In this document: one piece after another, positions 40,602 to 40,998 of the stretch
Numbering within the stretch: the first letter of the stretch is position 1
How the letters are laid out: every line of letters begins with the position of its first letter
Origin: an uncultured Bacilli bacterium
GTDB taxonomy: Bacteria > Bacillota_I > Bacilli_A > RF39 > UBA660
Reading direction: 5' to 3'
Assembly: GCA_934101225.1 (NCBI GenBank)
Contig: CAKOQK010000010.1
Location: 1-40,998 of the forward strand
Length of the DNA: 40,998 nt
The notes under the pieces: model-generated
What the model was told of the DNA's origin: nothing
What the model saw: the letters and a program-made list of their open reading frames with translations, nothing else
The model's database searches: none
Translations under genes and position numbers: made by a program

Positions 40602-40960
40602 TTATCTAAATCACCCCATATTAAATCATAATATGTATAGAAATTTTTATCTTTTCTATTTAGGGATGGAATGAGATTTTTTTCTAAATTAATATTATAA
40701 ATATTTTTAATTATGGCAGGTCTTTTAGATAGGACAATAATACGATTACAAAATGAGACACATTCAGCTATATCGTGACTTATTAAGATAACAGTTACAT
40801 TCATTTCTTTTAAAATAGAATAAATTTCATCTGTTATGGTTAATCTAGTTACATAATCTAAGGCTGATAATGGCTCATCTAAAAGGATTAAATCTGGTTT
40901 AGTTGCAAGTGTCCTGATTAGAGCAACTCTTTGAATGTAGTGAAGACACTTTTTTTCTTT
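40598..40960 (-). pseudogene. SsuB/TauB-type ATPase, 5'-truncated
   Basis: The frame encodes QRVALIRTLATKPDLILLDE then PLSALDYVTRL (Walker B and D-loop) and ILISHDIAECVSFCNRIIVL (switch His), up to the C-terminus GDLDK. Going upstream, similarity ends exactly at the signature motif: where LSGGMQ should precede QRVAL, the sequence reads KCLHYI and then meets an in-frame stop at 40961-40963. Walker A and the Q-loop are absent. Positions 40961-40998 are AT-rich with no coding sense. Either the gene is broken or the sequence end is misassembled. Confidence 0.75.
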
Positions 40961-40998
40961 TTATATTAATTTACAATTTTTCTTTAGTTTAACTTTAT

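Overview
The window is very AT-rich (roughly a quarter G+C by eye) with densely packed Gram-positive-style genes. It uses the standard code: TGA serves as a stop, and the only Trp tRNA seen has anticodon CCA. Both tRNAs encode their CCA ends. Spore genes (a CotD-like coat protein, a CotJA/CotJB-like protein, CotJC, a CwlJ/SleB-type hydrolase), UppP, a LtaS-like sulfatase-fold enzyme and a sortase-type surface protein point to a spore-forming, host-associated member of the Bacillota (Bacilli/Erysipelotrichia-like). I cannot place it to genus.

Layout. 1-1041: about 2.5 tandem ~360-bp units, each with a candidate small-RNA gene. 1042-6004: small membrane and hypothetical genes, a membrane-anchored C39-like peptidase, a chain of hairpins beside a broken small gene, tRNA-Arg(CCT), a superoxide reductase-like protein and MscL. 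6190-9367: a lipid operon (acyltransferase, acyl-CoA/ACP ligase, second acyltransferase with an inserted domain). 9497-15312: sortase-type surface protein, CotD-like coat protein, omega subunit RpoZ, PMCA-type Ca2+ ATPase, UPF0316 protein and the CotJ genes. 15392-20131: LtaS-like enzyme, a peptide with two bacteriocin-leader-like motifs, and hypotheticals. 20420-23967: tRNA-Trp, CwlJ-like hydrolase, then PAP2 / SDR / UppP / anchored protein. 25161-31858: two ABC export systems, small membrane proteins and a lipoprotein.

24002-24949 and 32179-39824 are accessory. They hold a RhuM-Fic fusion gene broken by one stop codon, an operon of transglutaminase-like protein / RhuM / Fic / large unknown protein, a Shedu-type (SduA, DUF4263) nuclease gene followed by another RhuM gene, and a decayed RhuM remnant. 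Fragments of the 3' end of an SsuC/TauC-type permease flank the Shedu-RhuM pair; the intact permease and a truncated ATPase gene close the window.

Most unusual observation: all four RhuM-family genes, including the pseudogene and the decayed remnant, carry a 25-nt inverted repeat centred on the same codon position. Its sequence differs in each gene while the pairing of the arms is kept. A fifth repeat of the same size and design lies in the intergenic region upstream of the RhuM-Fic operon, and its arms best match those inside that operon's own rhuM gene. This suggests self-encoded, paralogue-specific recognition sites or RNA hairpins. Fused and separate RhuM/Fic arrangements in one window also suggest that the two proteins work together.
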